The notes: generated by a model from the sequence alone, not told the origin. A DNA stretch of 64,000 nt from Thermophilibacter provencensis (GCF_900128445.1 NZ_LT671417.1:2181201-2245200), one strand, 5' to 3'; counted from the first letter of the stretch, positions 7,947-16,612 are shown. Made by a program: numbers and translations.

Positions 7947-8603
7947 TCATCTGAGCGCCCTCCAGTATGCCACGGCGATCTGCGTGCGGTTGCGCAGGTG
8001 CAGCTTGGCCAGGATCGAGCTGATGTGGTTGCGGACGGTGCCCTCGCCCATGTAGGCGGCCGCGGCCACCTCGCGGTTGTCGAGGCCCTCGGCGATGAGC
8101 GCCACGACCTCGCGCTCGCGGTCTGTGAGCTGCGGGAAGACCGTCGCGAGGTCGGGCTTCTCGGCTGTCGCGCCGGACGCTCCGGCGGCCCCGCCGGCGC
8201 CGAGCGCGACCGCCCGCTCGAGCACCTCGCCCTCGAGGACGCTCCGCCCCGCCATGACCGCGCGCAGCGCCGACGCCACGCCTGCCACGTCCTGCTTGAT
8301 GAGGTAGCCCGCCGCCCCCAGGGAGAGCGCCCGCACGATGTACTCGTCATCGGAGAAGGTGGTGAGAAAGACCACGCGCGGAGGCCGCGGCGTGGCGAGG
8401 ATCTGCTCGGCGGCGGCCAGGCCGTCCATGCCGGGCATCTGGATGTCGAGAAGGACCACGTCGGGCGCGGCGTCCGCCGCCAAGCGCACGGCGTCGGCCC
8501 CGTCCGTCCCGCAGCCCGCGACCTCGATGTCCGGCTGCGCGTCCAGTACGATTCTGAGCGACTCCACCACCACGGCGTCGTCGTCTGCGATGACCACCCT
8601 CAT
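7947..8603 (-). CDS. NarL/LuxR-type response regulator
   Basis: 218 residues. Receiver domain: acidic pocket DDD at 7-9, phosphoacceptor Asp53 in VLLDIQMPG, Thr in FLTTFSDDE, Lys in YLIKQD. A 30-residue Gly/Ala linker leads to a LuxR-type DNA-binding helix-turn-helix at about 150-210 (LTDREREVVALIAEG, VRNHISSILAKL). The start overlaps the kinase stop by 4 bases, so the pair is coupled. Likely target is the upstream ABC exporter and/or the MFS gene, by neighbourhood. Confidence 0.92.
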   Translation of the reverse strand: MRVVIADDDAVVVESLRIVLDAQPDIEVAGCGTDGADAVRLAADAAPDVVLLDIQMPGMDGLAAAEQILATPRPPRVVFLTTFSDDEYIVRALSLGAAGYLIKQDVAGVASALRAVMAGRSVLEGEVLERAVALGAGGAAGASGATAEKPDLATVFPQLTDREREVVALIAEGLDNREVAAAAYMGEGTVRNHISSILAKLHLRNRTQIAVAYWRALR

Positions 8604-9745
8604 GTCTCTCCCCTCGAGCGTGGAAAAGTGACTGTCCCCTTTCCACGCGGGACGCTGGCGAAGACGGTCCAGCCGCCGCGCTCCCCGGGGCCGGCGCGGA
8701 AGGTGCCGCCGAGCGCCCGCACGCGCTCCTCCATGGAGGCGAGCCCCATGCCGGAGCCGTCGCCGCGCCCGGCGCCCCCGCGACCGTCGTCTGTCACCGT
8801 GAGCCGCCAGAGGCCGGGATGCTCCACGAGCTCCACGCCCACGTGGCGCGCGTCCGCGTGGCGCAGCACGTTGGAGACGGCCTCGCGCACGACCGCCGTG
8901 AGGCAGCTCGCCACGGCGGCCGGCGCCTCCCCCGCCTCCACGCGCACCGTGGGCGCGAGCGGCGTCCCCGCGCAGGCGCGCTCCACGACGGCGCGCACCT
9001 GCACCGAGAGGTCGCACGCGTCGTCGCGCAGGTCGTGCACACTCGCGCGAACCTCGTCGAGCGCCGCGCGCACCGTGTCCGCCACGGCCGCGAGGTCCTG
9101 GGCCACCGGCTCCCCCGCGTGCGCCACGCGGTACGCCTCCGCCTGCACGACGGCGCGCGTGAGCAGGTGGCCCACGTTGTCGTGAATCTCACGGGCGATG
9201 CGCGCCCGCTCGGAGAGCGTGGCCAGGCGCACCTCGTAGTCCTGGGCGTCCAGGAGCTCGCGGTTCTTCTCGGCCAGGGCGAGGCGCGCGGCGGTGAGGT
9301 CGTCCCGGGTGCGGAGGGCGTCGCGGCGCCGCAGCTCGGACGCCCCAACGCGCAGGCCGAGCCAGCCGCCCACAACGACCCCGACCGCGGCGAGAAGAAC
9401 CGCACGTTCGTCAGGCACGCCGCGCGCTGCGCCACAGGCGAGCGGCACGAGCACGGCGGCGGGCACGGCACGCACGCATCCCCGCTCCCCGGCGCTCACG
9501 CGGCACAGATCGTAGGCGGCCACGCCGAGAAGCGCCACGGCCTCGGACAGAACGCACGCGAGAACGCAGAGGACAAGCGGCGGCACGAGGACCGACCGGC
9601 CGCGGGCGAGCTCGCAGAGGGACGCCAGGGCAACCGCCGCCAGCAGCGCGACCACGAGGCCGGCGCCGGCCGACCCACCCGCCGCCGCGACGAGCGCGGG
9701 CAGGCAGGCGACGAGCACCACGAGCTTGTCGGCCAGTCTCTCCAT
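8600..9745 (-). CDS. Sensor histidine kinase (HisKA_3 type)
   Basis: 381 residues. Residues 1-130 hold several hydrophobic segments with almost no extracytoplasmic loop, typical of intramembrane-sensing kinases. Then a coiled linker, the phospho-His region RIAREIHDNVGHLLTRA, and an ATPase domain with N box EAVSNVLRHA and G boxes DDGRGG and GMGLASMEERV. The last ~12 residues (RGKGTVTFPRSRGET) are encoded by a palindromic element, so the stop may have been moved. It follows the second permease by 48 bases. Confidence 0.92.
   Translation of the reverse strand: MERLADKLVVLVACLPALVAAAGGSAGAGLVVALLAAVALASLCELARGRSVLVPPLVLCVLACVLSEAVALLGVAAYDLCRVSAGERGCVRAVPAAVLVPLACGAARGVPDERAVLLAAVGVVVGGWLGLRVGASELRRRDALRTRDDLTAARLALAEKNRELLDAQDYEVRLATLSERARIAREIHDNVGHLLTRAVVQAEAYRVAHAGEPVAQDLAAVADTVRAALDEVRASVHDLRDDACDLSVQVRAVVERACAGTPLAPTVRVEAGEAPAAVASCLTAVVREAVSNVLRHADARHVGVELVEHPGLWRLTVTDDGRGGAGRGDGSGMGLASMEERVRALGGTFRAGPGERGGWTVFASVPRGKGTVTFPRSRGET
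8619..8647. repeat. Palindromic element inside a gene end
   Basis: CGTGGAAA (8619-8626) pairs with TTTCCACG (8640-8647) around the 13-base core AGTGACTGTCCCC. Same geometry (8+13+8) as the element at 4670-4698, with one core difference and one compensated arm difference. It encodes the C-terminus of the kinase. Confidence 0.75.
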
Positions 9746-9793
9746 GGGGCGATTCTAGCAGCGCGGCCGGACAACAACACACACGGGCGTTGC

Positions 9794-10999
9794 TCACGCC
9801 GCGCCGGCGACGCGGCGGCGCGCGCGGCCGAGCGCGAGTCCCACGGCAAAGAGCGTCACCGCAAAGAGCAGAACGATCCCCAGGTTGGTCCCCAGCTCGG
9901 CGGCCAGCTCGGGCGTGAGCGCCTCGGCGTGCAGCGCCGCCGCGACCGCCTGGCTCACCCAGTACGAGGGCGAGAGGCGCGCCGCCATCTGAACGACGTC
10001 GGGCAGCATGGAGAGCGGCACCCACGCCCCGCCGAGAAACGAGAGCATCGTGGCGCCGATGTTGCCGCAGGCGTTGACCGCGTCCTCTCCGAGGCCGAGC
10101 TGCGCGAGCAAAAACGCCAGCGCGAGCGGCACCAGGGCAAAGGGCAGCACGCTCGCGAGCGCGCAGGCCACGAGCGCCGGATCCGTCCCCGCGAGCGCTC
10201 CCCCGCACGACGCGAGGGCCACGGCGCAGGTCCACGCCCACACGGCCACCGCGAGCACGAGGCACGCCGCGACCTGCCCCGCAGAGAGGCATGCGGGCGA
10301 GACGGGACCCGCCGCCGTGCGACGCCGCAGCTCCGGGCGCTGGAACGCCGCGAGCGAGACCCCAGCCACCACCACGATGGAGCTCATGACGGAGTACGTC
10401 GAGAAGTTCAGGTACGTGGCGAGCCGGTCGGCACCGCCGAGCGCACCCTCTGACTCCCGCACGTCCACCTCGGCCCGCTCCGCCGCCGCAACCAGCGCGA
10501 GGTCCGCGACCTCGGACGCCGACGCCTGCGGCTCGAGCGCCGCCGCGGCGGCCGCGAGCGAGACCCAGCGTGACGCCGCCTGCGCCGCGAGCGCCCCCGC
10601 CTGCACGTCCTGGCCGTAGGCGACCTCGAGCGCCGGCACCTCGTCCCCCGCGCGCGCCGCCTCGAGCAGCTCTCGCTCGAAGCCCCCCGGCAGCACCACG
10701 AGGCAGTCCGCCTGACCCGTGGCCACGGCATCCTGCAGCGCGAGCGGCTCGTCCGCAACGTCCACGAGCTCGAAGGCGTCACTCACCCACGCCGCAAGCG
10801 CGTTCGAGAGCGCCGTGCCGTCGCGGTCCACCACCGCGACGCGCGCCTCGTAGGCGGCATAGCCGCCCTTCTCGCCCGCGGTGGCCGCACCCATGTCCCC
10901 CACCACGAACACGCCCATGAGGGAGAGAAACACCACGTAGACCGCGAGGTAGATGGGGTGTCCGGCAACCACGCGCAGGGCGGTCCTAAAGGTGCTCAT
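9794..10999 (-). CDS. ABC-2 type permease, second subunit
   Basis: 401 residues with the ABC-2 exporter pattern: one N-terminal membrane helix (residues 15-35), a large outside domain to about 205, then five helices. Ending GRARRR is cytosolic. The start overlaps the first permease by 14 bases. AGEKGGY after the first helix is near a variant of the dispersed word. With its sister permease and the ATPase it should form one exporter; substrate could be a peptide, lipid or antibiotic. Confidence 0.85.
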   Translation of the reverse strand: MSTFRTALRVVAGHPIYLAVYVVFLSLMGVFVVGDMGAATAGEKGGYAAYEARVAVVDRDGTALSNALAAWVSDAFELVDVADEPLALQDAVATGQADCLVVLPGGFERELLEAARAGDEVPALEVAYGQDVQAGALAAQAASRWVSLAAAAAALEPQASASEVADLALVAAAERAEVDVRESEGALGGADRLATYLNFSTYSVMSSIVVVAGVSLAAFQRPELRRRTAAGPVSPACLSAGQVAACLVLAVAVWAWTCAVALASCGGALAGTDPALVACALASVLPFALVPLALAFLLAQLGLGEDAVNACGNIGATMLSFLGGAWVPLSMLPDVVQMAARLSPSYWVSQAVAAALHAEALTPELAAELGTNLGIVLLFAVTLFAVGLALGRARRRVAGAA

Positions 11000-12188
11000 A
11001 GCTCTGCCTCCTAAAGATGGCGCCGGCCACGGCGAGAAGGGCGAGCGCGCCCGCCACGCAGGCGGCGAGGCGCGCGGCAAACGGCGCGAGCGAGGTGTAG
11101 TAGTAGAGCGCGTAGAACGTGTCGCACACGAGCTTGGCCGGGTTCACCCAGCTCGTCCACGGCAGCGTGTGGGCGAGGTTGTCCGCGAGCTCCATCGCCG
11201 CAGTTCCGTAGAGGCCGGCAAAGAGCGAGAGCACGCAGGTCAGCGCCGTGAGGATACCCGAACGTGCGGAGATGCCGGCCGAGAGGGGCAGCGCCCCCAC
11301 GCACGCACCGAGCGCCGTGGCGAGCAGCGCGCAGACGGCAACGGCCACAAGCGCGAGCCCCTCTCGGCCGCCAAAGTCCACGCCCACCACGAGGCGCAGA
11401 AACGCGAAGGCCAACGTCAGCGCCACGGTCGAGACCGCCCATGCACCGAGCACGCAGCCGGCGAGCTGTCGCAGGCGCGAGGTGCCCGAGACCGCCCGGC
11501 GCGCCCCGAGCGCCGAAACGCCGGGCTGGGCCTGCGCCACGGCGAGCATGCCCGCCTGGGTGGCCATGAGCGCGCCCATGCCGAGAAGCGCGTAGTAGTA
11601 GCGCACGATCTCCTCCGGCCGGGCGTGCGTTATCTGCGTCTGCTCCACGTCAACCTGGGTGCCCAGGGCATCCGCCACCGCGGCGGGGTCTGCGAGCGCC
11701 GCGGAGTCGCGCTGCGCCACCTCCTCCAGAAGGGCCCGCGACTGCACGTAGGAGCTGGCGACGGTCTCCAGGATCGTGCGGTTGACCGCCGTCGCGCCGT
11801 CCGCGCTCGCGAGCGTGTAGGCCGAGCCCACCGTGAGCGCGGGCGTACCGTCGGGTGCGAGCTCAAAGTAGCCGTCGACCTCGCCGGCAGCGAGAAGGTC
11901 CGCAGCATCGGCGGCGGTCTCCACGTGCCGCAGATCGAGCAGCTGGTCCTCCCCCGGCTCCGCGAGGACGTCCACGACCTGGGCGAACGAGCCCGCGGGC
12001 GCGCCGTCCTTCTCGCCCGCCGGCGCCACGAGCGCCACCGGCACCGGATCCACCACGCCGTCCGTACGCATGCCGGAGAACATGAAGAGGAAGATGGCGG
12101 ACATGATGAGGGGAAACGCCAGCACCCACACGATCACCGCGGGCGTGCGCGCGAGGCTCTTGACGCTCACCAGAAACGAGGTTCCCAT
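10986..12188 (-). CDS. ABC-2 type permease, first subunit
   Basis: 400 residues with the same topology as the downstream permease: helix at 15-40, outside domain to about 200, then membrane helices (GALMATQAGMLAVAQ onward). Ending AGAIFRRQSYEHL. It starts 9 bases after the ATPase stop and overlaps the next permease, so the three form a tight unit. AGEKDGAPAG carries a copy of the dispersed word in the outside domain. Confidence 0.85.
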   Translation of the reverse strand: MGTSFLVSVKSLARTPAVIVWVLAFPLIMSAIFLFMFSGMRTDGVVDPVPVALVAPAGEKDGAPAGSFAQVVDVLAEPGEDQLLDLRHVETAADAADLLAAGEVDGYFELAPDGTPALTVGSAYTLASADGATAVNRTILETVASSYVQSRALLEEVAQRDSAALADPAAVADALGTQVDVEQTQITHARPEEIVRYYYALLGMGALMATQAGMLAVAQAQPGVSALGARRAVSGTSRLRQLAGCVLGAWAVSTVALTLAFAFLRLVVGVDFGGREGLALVAVAVCALLATALGACVGALPLSAGISARSGILTALTCVLSLFAGLYGTAAMELADNLAHTLPWTSWVNPAKLVCDTFYALYYYTSLAPFAARLAACVAGALALLAVAGAIFRRQSYEHL

Positions 12189-12197
12189 GGCAGCCCC

Positions 12198-13157
12198 CTA
12201 GTCGCGCAGCTCGCGGCCGCAGAGCTCGAGGAAGACGTCGTTCAAGGTGGGCGGCTCGGACCACACGCGCCCCAGGCGCACGCCGGCCGCGGTCAGCACG
12301 CCGAGCGCGTCGGTAAGGTTGTGCGCGCTCGCCTCGCAGGTCAGGCTCAGCATGCCGTCCGCGCAGTCCGCTGAGAGCACGTGCGAGAGGCCGCGTAGGC
12401 GCTCGAGCGTGCCCTCGGGAAGCTCGCCCACCTCGGCCGTGATCTTCTCGCCGAGGCTGATCATGCGCTTGAGCTCGTCGGCGGTGCCCTGCGCCACGGC
12501 GCGCCCGCGGTCGCAGATCATGATGCGGCCGCATATCTGCTCGACCTCCTCCATGTAGTGGCTCGTGTAGACCACCGTGGCACCCTCGTCGCGCAGGCGG
12601 CAGATGCCGTCCAGGATGTTCGCGCGGCTCTGCGGGTCCACGGCGACGGTGGGCTCGTCGAAGAAGATGAGCTCGGGGCGGTGCGCGATGCCGCACGCGA
12701 TGTTGAGCCGCCGCGCCAGGCCGCCGGAGAGCTTGGCCGGGCGGAAGCGCGCGTAGTCGCCGAGGCCCACGAAGTCGATCGCCTCGTCCACGAGCTGGCG
12801 GCGCCGGCGGCGATCGCGCACGTAGAGCGCGCAGAAGGCGTCCACGTTCTCGCGCACGGTGAGCTCGTCGAAGACGGCCACCTGCTGCGGGACCACGCCC
12901 ACGCGCGCCTTGAGGTCGTAGCGGTTGGGTGCCATCGGCTCGCCGAAGAGCTCGATGGTGCCGCGGTCGTAGGAGAGCAGCTGGAGGATGCAGTTGATGG
13001 CCGTGGTCTTGCCCGAGCCGTTGGGGCCAAGAAGCCCGAAGATCTCCCCCTGGCGGACGGCGAGGTCCAGGTGGTCGAGCGCGACGAGCTCGCGGTAGCG
13101 CTTGACGAGCCCGGTGACGCGGACGACGTCGGGTGATGCGGCGTGCGTGTGTGGCAT
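12198..13157 (-). CDS. ABC transporter ATP-binding protein
   Basis: 319 residues. Walker A GPNGSGKTT near 44-52, Q-loop VVPQQ, signature LSGGLARR (a divergent form of LSGGQ), Walker B LIFFDEPTVAVDP, and a switch His in TSHYMEE. A C-terminal domain of about 90 residues follows, as in exporters of the CcmA/DrrA type. Ribosome site AAAGGGG precedes the ATG. It opens an operon with both permeases, the kinase and the regulator, a layout common for antimicrobial-peptide or antibiotic defence exporters. Confidence 0.92.
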   Translation of the reverse strand: MPHTHAASPDVVRVTGLVKRYRELVALDHLDLAVRQGEIFGLLGPNGSGKTTAINCILQLLSYDRGTIELFGEPMAPNRYDLKARVGVVPQQVAVFDELTVRENVDAFCALYVRDRRRRRQLVDEAIDFVGLGDYARFRPAKLSGGLARRLNIACGIAHRPELIFFDEPTVAVDPQSRANILDGICRLRDEGATVVYTSHYMEEVEQICGRIMICDRGRAVAQGTADELKRMISLGEKITAEVGELPEGTLERLRGLSHVLSADCADGMLSLTCEASAHNLTDALGVLTAAGVRLGRVWSEPPTLNDVFLELCGRELRD

Positions 13158-13276
13158 GGCGGCCCCTTTCTCTTGGCGCCATTGTCACAGGCGGCCCGCA
13201 CCCGCGGAAGTGAGTTTTGTCACGAGTGCGGCGGCGCGGCGCGGAACACGGACCGGCTCCCGCGTGCCTCCAGCCA

Positions 13277-13442
13277 GCAGAAACGAAGATTGCTGGAAAG
13301 ATGCGATTTTGCATGCCGAGAAGGACGCACGATCGAAATTCCTTGGCTCAAGCGTCGCTTTTAAGCCGCACGCGGACAGTTTTTCTCGTCCGTGCGTTCT
13401 TTTAGCATGCAGCATCGAAGGTTGCCAGTAATCTTCGTTTCT
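13277..13442. repeat. Imperfect inverted repeat, ~165 bp
   Basis: Outer arms GCAGAAACGAAGATTGCTGG (13277-13296) and 13424-13442 match at all but one position. An inner pair, TGCATGC...GACGCACG (13310-13330), matches 13391-13413 and contains one copy of the dispersed word. The 306-base gap between the ABC operon and degV holds no gene; this element fills it. It could fold as one long hairpin, act as a terminator for degV, or be a miniature mobile element. Confidence 0.7.
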
Positions 13443-13463
13443 GCGTTCGGGCACCGCACGATC

Positions 13464-14369
13464 TTACAGCGACAAGAACATCTCCTCGCTCCTGAGCGTC
13501 GGGCTATGAAGGGACGCCGGGTAGCTCATGACCCCGATCGCGCCCTCCCCCACATGCGTGGCGATGCAGGGACCGATGGTCGCGCAGCCTCCGCACCAGC
13601 TGACTGCGCCATGCTCACCGATGGCGTTAGCGAGGCGCTCGACGCTCTTCTCGGCCCGGGTGTGCAGCGTGAAGTAGATGAGCTCCCCCTGCTCCTGCCC
13701 CTGGTCGGCAAGGCTGCGCGCCATGTAATCAGCAGCCCGCCCCATCCCGTGCGCCTTATGGACAACCTGCATCTCACCCTTGCAGTTGAAGCTCATGACG
13801 GGCTTCACGCTGAGTGCCGAAGCAGCGAACGCCTGCAGCACGGTCGCCCTCCCTCCCTTGACCAGGTTGGTGAGCCGCTTGGGAACAAACTGGATTTTGA
13901 TGAGATCTCGAATGGTGAGCGCCTTCGCGGCCGCCTCCTCGATACTGCCCCCTGCTGCGGCAACCGCCGCTGCCTCGAGGACCATCGCCCCCTCCGCGAC
14001 CGATGCGGCCCGGCTGTCGATAACCTCGATGTGGACGTCGTTGAACATCGTGCCCGCAAGGAACCTCGGAATCTCAATGGTCGAGGACAGCGAGCGCGAA
14101 AGGTGGATGGACAGGATGTCGGTGTACCCCTGTATCGCAAGAGAGCGATACGTCTCCATGAAGTCGGTCGGGCTTGGCATCGACGTCCTCGGCAGCTGCT
14201 GCAAGCTTCCCAGCTGATCAAGGTACGGACCAATCTGCACGTCAACACCATCGCGCAGGTCATCACCACCCATGTTGATACGCATGGGGGCCACGCGCAC
14301 CCCAAGCTTTCGGGCCGTTGCGGGAAGGATATCCGCCGCGCTGTCCGTGACGATAGCCAGTTTTCTCAT
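13464..14369 (-). CDS. DegV-family fatty-acid-binding protein
   Basis: 301 residues, full length for DegV/FakB-like proteins, which bind a fatty acid for phosphorylation by a FakA-type kinase. The N-terminus KLAIVTDSAADILPATARKL is typical, RTSMPSPTDFMETY carries the SQPS/TSMPSP fatty-acid pocket motif, and the HLSRSLSSTIE segment follows. GAIGVMSYP lies near the end. GAGGGG precedes the ATG. It lies 14 bases after a broken PGPGW membrane gene. Confidence 0.88.
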   Translation of the reverse strand: MRKLAIVTDSAADILPATARKLGVRVAPMRINMGGDDLRDGVDVQIGPYLDQLGSLQQLPRTSMPSPTDFMETYRSLAIQGYTDILSIHLSRSLSSTIEIPRFLAGTMFNDVHIEVIDSRAASVAEGAMVLEAAAVAAAGGSIEEAAAKALTIRDLIKIQFVPKRLTNLVKGGRATVLQAFAASALSVKPVMSFNCKGEMQVVHKAHGMGRAADYMARSLADQGQEQGELIYFTLHTRAEKSVERLANAIGEHGAVSWCGGCATIGPCIATHVGEGAIGVMSYPASLHSPTLRSEEMFLSL

Positions 14370-14383
14370 GATGCATCCCCTCG

Positions 14384-14690
14384 TTATGCCGCCGTTCTGC
14401 CAGCGCCAGGCGCATGCCGACCTGTTCGCCCGGACCCGGCCTTCCCCCTTCGCGCGGACGCCTTGCCCGAGTCGCCCAGCTCCTTGTCGAGTCTCTGCAC
14501 GGCTCTCTTGAGGAAGCCCCTCACGTCGAGGCCGAGCCCCTCACCGACGAGGCCCGCTCCGACAAGAATGAGTGCCACCCCTGGGCCGGGAAGGATGAGC
14601 AGCGGAACCCCGACGAGCGCAACCAGCGAACCCCCCCGCGATCTTAACGAGACGTCTTGAGAACTCTCGCCTGCTCATGTCGTCCTTCAT
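14384..14690 (-). pseudogene. PGPGW-family membrane protein, frameshifted
   Basis: Two reading frames join into one protein if one G is removed from a run of seven (14631-14637). Frame one starts MKDDMSRREFSRRLVKIAGG (ATG at 14690; an ATG at 14678 has GAAGGA upstream). Frame two continues SLVALVGVPLLILPGPGVAL, then an amphipathic helix RGFLKRAVQRLDKELGD. The PGPG between two hydrophobic segments matches the PGPGW putative membrane family. The G run could be phase-variable, a real mutation, or a sequencing error. Confidence 0.65.
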
Positions 14691-14724
14691 GCCACGTCGC
14701 CTCGGCTCTCTACACATAAGTACG

Positions 14725-14768
14725 AATTCGGATTTCTAGCTACTCGGAATGATATCCAAATTCGGATT
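14725..14768. promoter_or_regulatory. Two direct repeats before MarR gene
   Basis: AATTCGGATT occurs at 14725-14734 and 14759-14768, 34 bases apart, in the 124-base divergent gap. The second lies in ATCCAAATTCGGAT, a 12-of-14 palindrome. MarR proteins bind such sites near their own promoter; autoregulation is an inference. Confidence 0.5.
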
Positions 14769-14814
14769 ACAATTATCGACAAACGCGCTCCCGACGAAAA
14801 AACACGAGGTGCCC

Positions 14815-15264
14815 ATGTCCCAGACAGAAGACCACGTCACCGCCCGGCTCAACCAGCTCTACCTGGAGATCGAGGGGCTCTACCATGACTACGCAAAGCG
14901 TCACGGCCTCTCCGACTCCATGCTGTGGCTGCTCTACTCCCTCCAGCTGCACCGCGAGCAACCAACGCAGCGAAGGCTCTGCGACGAGTGGCACACCTCG
15001 CCGCAGACCATGAACTATGCCCTGAAGACCCTTGAGGGGAAGGGCTACGTCAGCCTCGAGCCGCTGCTCGGAGGTCGACATGACAAGGCGATCGTCATCA
15101 CGGAACGGGGGCGGACCCTCATCGATGACGCCATCGAACCGCTCATGCAGGGAGAGCGGCGGGCATTCCACGCCCTCGAGAAGGACGAGCAGAGCCAGCT
15201 GCTCTCGCTGACCGGCAAGCTCGTGACCGCCCTGCGCGACGCGCTGGAGCCCGGAGAGAGCTAG
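14815..15264 (+). CDS. MarR-family regulator
   Basis: 149 residues with a winged helix at about 35-115: SDSMLWLLYSLQLHREQPTQRRLCDEWHTSPQTMNYALKTLEGKGYVSLEP, then the wing GGRHDKAIVITERG. Helices at both ends form the dimer interface. The ATG at 14815 follows GAGGT. It is divergent from the PGPGW-degV pair and has repeated candidate operators upstream. A copy of the dispersed word gives LEKDEQSQLL. Confidence 0.85.
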   Translation: MSQTEDHVTARLNQLYLEIEGLYHDYAKRHGLSDSMLWLLYSLQLHREQPTQRRLCDEWHTSPQTMNYALKTLEGKGYVSLEPLLGGRHDKAIVITERGRTLIDDAIEPLMQGERRAFHALEKDEQSQLLSLTGKLVTALRDALEPGES

Positions 15265-15635
15265 ACATCCTTGCTGAGCACGGCAACGCGTTGCTGCGAG
15301 AGCCCAACGAGAGACGCGATGTCTCGCAGGGTGAGGCCCTCGTCACGAAATCGCCTAATCACCTCTCTGGTGAGTCCCGAGGAGATACGCTGCTTCTCCT
15401 CTGCCTCCTTGCGTGCAGCCTCGAGTTCTTCAAGCATTCTTTGCGAGTCAGAATCAAGAATGGGCGCAACCTCAACGGCTCCCACGTCAACACCGAGTAG
15501 AGAACCCGCCTCGCGAACCATGTCGGCGACCTGATCGAGCCTACGAGCCTGCGTGAACAAACCCGGAATCTCATCGACCGAGACTGCCCACCAACCGTCA
15601 CTGCGCGTTACGCGTGCCGTCACGTCCTTTGCCAT
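15261..15635 (-). CDS. hicB: HicB-type antitoxin
   Basis: 124 residues. The N-terminal half has the HicB partial RNase H-like fold (TRSDGWWAVSVDEIPGLFTQARRLDQV), and the C-terminal part is a DNA-binding helix-turn-helix (LTLRDIASLVGLSQQRV). HicB neutralises the HicA toxin and represses the operon. It starts one base after the hicA stop. Its 3' end overlaps the MarR gene end by 4 bases in convergent orientation. Confidence 0.85.
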   Translation of the reverse strand: MAKDVTARVTRSDGWWAVSVDEIPGLFTQARRLDQVADMVREAGSLLGVDVGAVEVAPILDSDSQRMLEELEAARKEAEEKQRISSGLTREVIRRFRDEGLTLRDIASLVGLSQQRVAVLSKDV

Positions 15636-15636
15636 G

Positions 15637-15828
15637 TCACTCGCCCCCAAATAGGTAGCGAAGTATCGCGCGGGAGGTAATCTCGTTGACCTCAGAATGA
15701 CGAGGGATTGTCGTCTGCTTGCCCCCAACACTCACCTTTGTATGGCTCGAACCCTCTTCCCAAACTACCAAAAGCCCTTTTGACCTTGCCAACTCGGAGA
15801 TTCGTCTTCTGAGAACACGATACTTCAT
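15637..15828 (-). CDS. hicA: HicA-type mRNA interferase toxin
   Basis: 63 residues, the normal size for HicA, a double-stranded-RNA-binding-fold RNase. The pattern SSHTKVSVGGKQTTIPRHSEVNEIT carries the conserved GSSH active histidine and the PRHSE segment. The start MKYRVLRRR (15828) follows GGGGGTG by seven bases; two upstream in-frame ATGs are less likely. Toxin precedes antitoxin, the usual hicAB order. Confidence 0.85.
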   Translation of the reverse strand: MKYRVLRRRISELARSKGLLVVWEEGSSHTKVSVGGKQTTIPRHSEVNEITSRAILRYLFGGE

Positions 15829-15853
15829 TAAGTACACCCCCATTGATAACACA

Positions 15854-15895
15854 ACTCAATAGATATTGTCTAAATAAGGTTATGGGGATTGAGTT
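15854..15895. promoter_or_regulatory. Candidate hicAB operator/promoter
   Basis: AT-rich gap holding ACTCAAT...ATTGAGT (15854-15860 and 15889-15895) and, within it, TAGATATTGTCTA (15860-15872). Both are inverted repeats suited to an autorepressor. The TAGA...TCTA half-sites resemble the palindrome before the neighbouring antitoxin gene at 16626. Confidence 0.5.
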
Positions 15896-15909
15896 GGACA
15901 AGCGAATGC

Positions 15910-16338
15910 CTAGCCAAAGAGCTCCAGGTACTCCGCGCAGGTCATGGCGCGGACCTTGGAGCGCTTGAACGCAGCTGTGTCGCGCGTGAGGATCACGTCC
16001 ACGTCGTTGAGCTCCGCACAGGCGCGAATGAGCCCGTCCTCAAAGTCCGGCTCCCCGCAACCGAGCGAGAGCTCGCACTCCTCCGCGCCCAGCGGCGCAA
16101 TCACGAGCAGTTCGCGCAACCACTCGATCGACCTTCTCGCCCACACCTCGTCGTACTGACGTTGAAGCACGTAATACGCGTCCTTGAGGGACCCCACGGC
16201 AACGATCCCCAGGTCTCCCCCGCCATTGCAGCGGCGCAGCACCTCGCAGGCCTCCGCAGACTGCGGCCGCTCCCTGCAGACCGCGTCGAGAAGAACGTTG
16301 GTGTCAAAAAGCAGCCTCCTGCTGTTGAAGTCACGCAT
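15910..16338 (-). CDS. PIN-domain RNase toxin (VapC-like)
   Basis: 142 residues. PIN-fold acidic residues: Asp in LLFDTNVLLDAV, Glu in QSAEACEVLRR, and Asp pairs in PDFEDGLIRACAELNDVDVILTRD. It should cut RNA as the toxin of a type II module. The ATG at 16338 overlaps the upstream antitoxin stop by 8 bases. DTNVLLDAV is encoded over a copy of the dispersed word. Confidence 0.85.
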   Translation of the reverse strand: MRDFNSRRLLFDTNVLLDAVCRERPQSAEACEVLRRCNGGGDLGIVAVGSLKDAYYVLQRQYDEVWARRSIEWLRELLVIAPLGAEECELSLGCGEPDFEDGLIRACAELNDVDVILTRDTAAFKRSKVRAMTCAEYLELFG

Positions 16339-16612
16339 AGCGGCTCGCAATCATGTCACGCATCTGCTCCTTGGTAAGGTTCACCAACCACGGCTCGGCC
16401 TCGGGAAGGCTCTCCCGGAACTCCATGAAACGTTCCCAGGCGCCGCGAGGCTCCTCCGCCTGCTCCTCAGTCGGCACCTCGCCCGTGCGCGCGATGTTCT
16501 CCCACACCACCTTGATCACCTCGGCGGGCGTGGACCCCGCCGCGCGGATGTAGGCGTCCGCGCGCTGACGGACCTTCTCGTCCACTCGCCCCGACACCAC
16601 TGCCGTTGCCAT
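16331..16612 (-). CDS. RelB/DinJ-like antitoxin
   Basis: 93 residues. MATAVVSGRVDEKVRQRADAYIRAAGSTPAEVIKVVWENIARTGEVP matches the ribbon-helix-helix start of RelB/DinJ antitoxins, followed by an acidic neutralising tail. Pairing of a RelB-like antitoxin with a PIN toxin is a mixed combination. AAGGAGG precedes the ATG at 16612 and decides the start over earlier methionines. A perfect palindrome lies just upstream. Confidence 0.8.
   Translation of the reverse strand: MATAVVSGRVDEKVRQRADAYIRAAGSTPAEVIKVVWENIARTGEVPTEEQAEEPRGAWERFMEFRESLPEAEPWLVNLTKEQMRDMIASRYA

Noticed and set aside
10860-11040. CCCTTCTCG and GAGAAGGGC variants as copies of the dispersed word
   Set aside because: They differ at the seventh to eighth base; such variants are frequent and were left out of the count to keep it strict.
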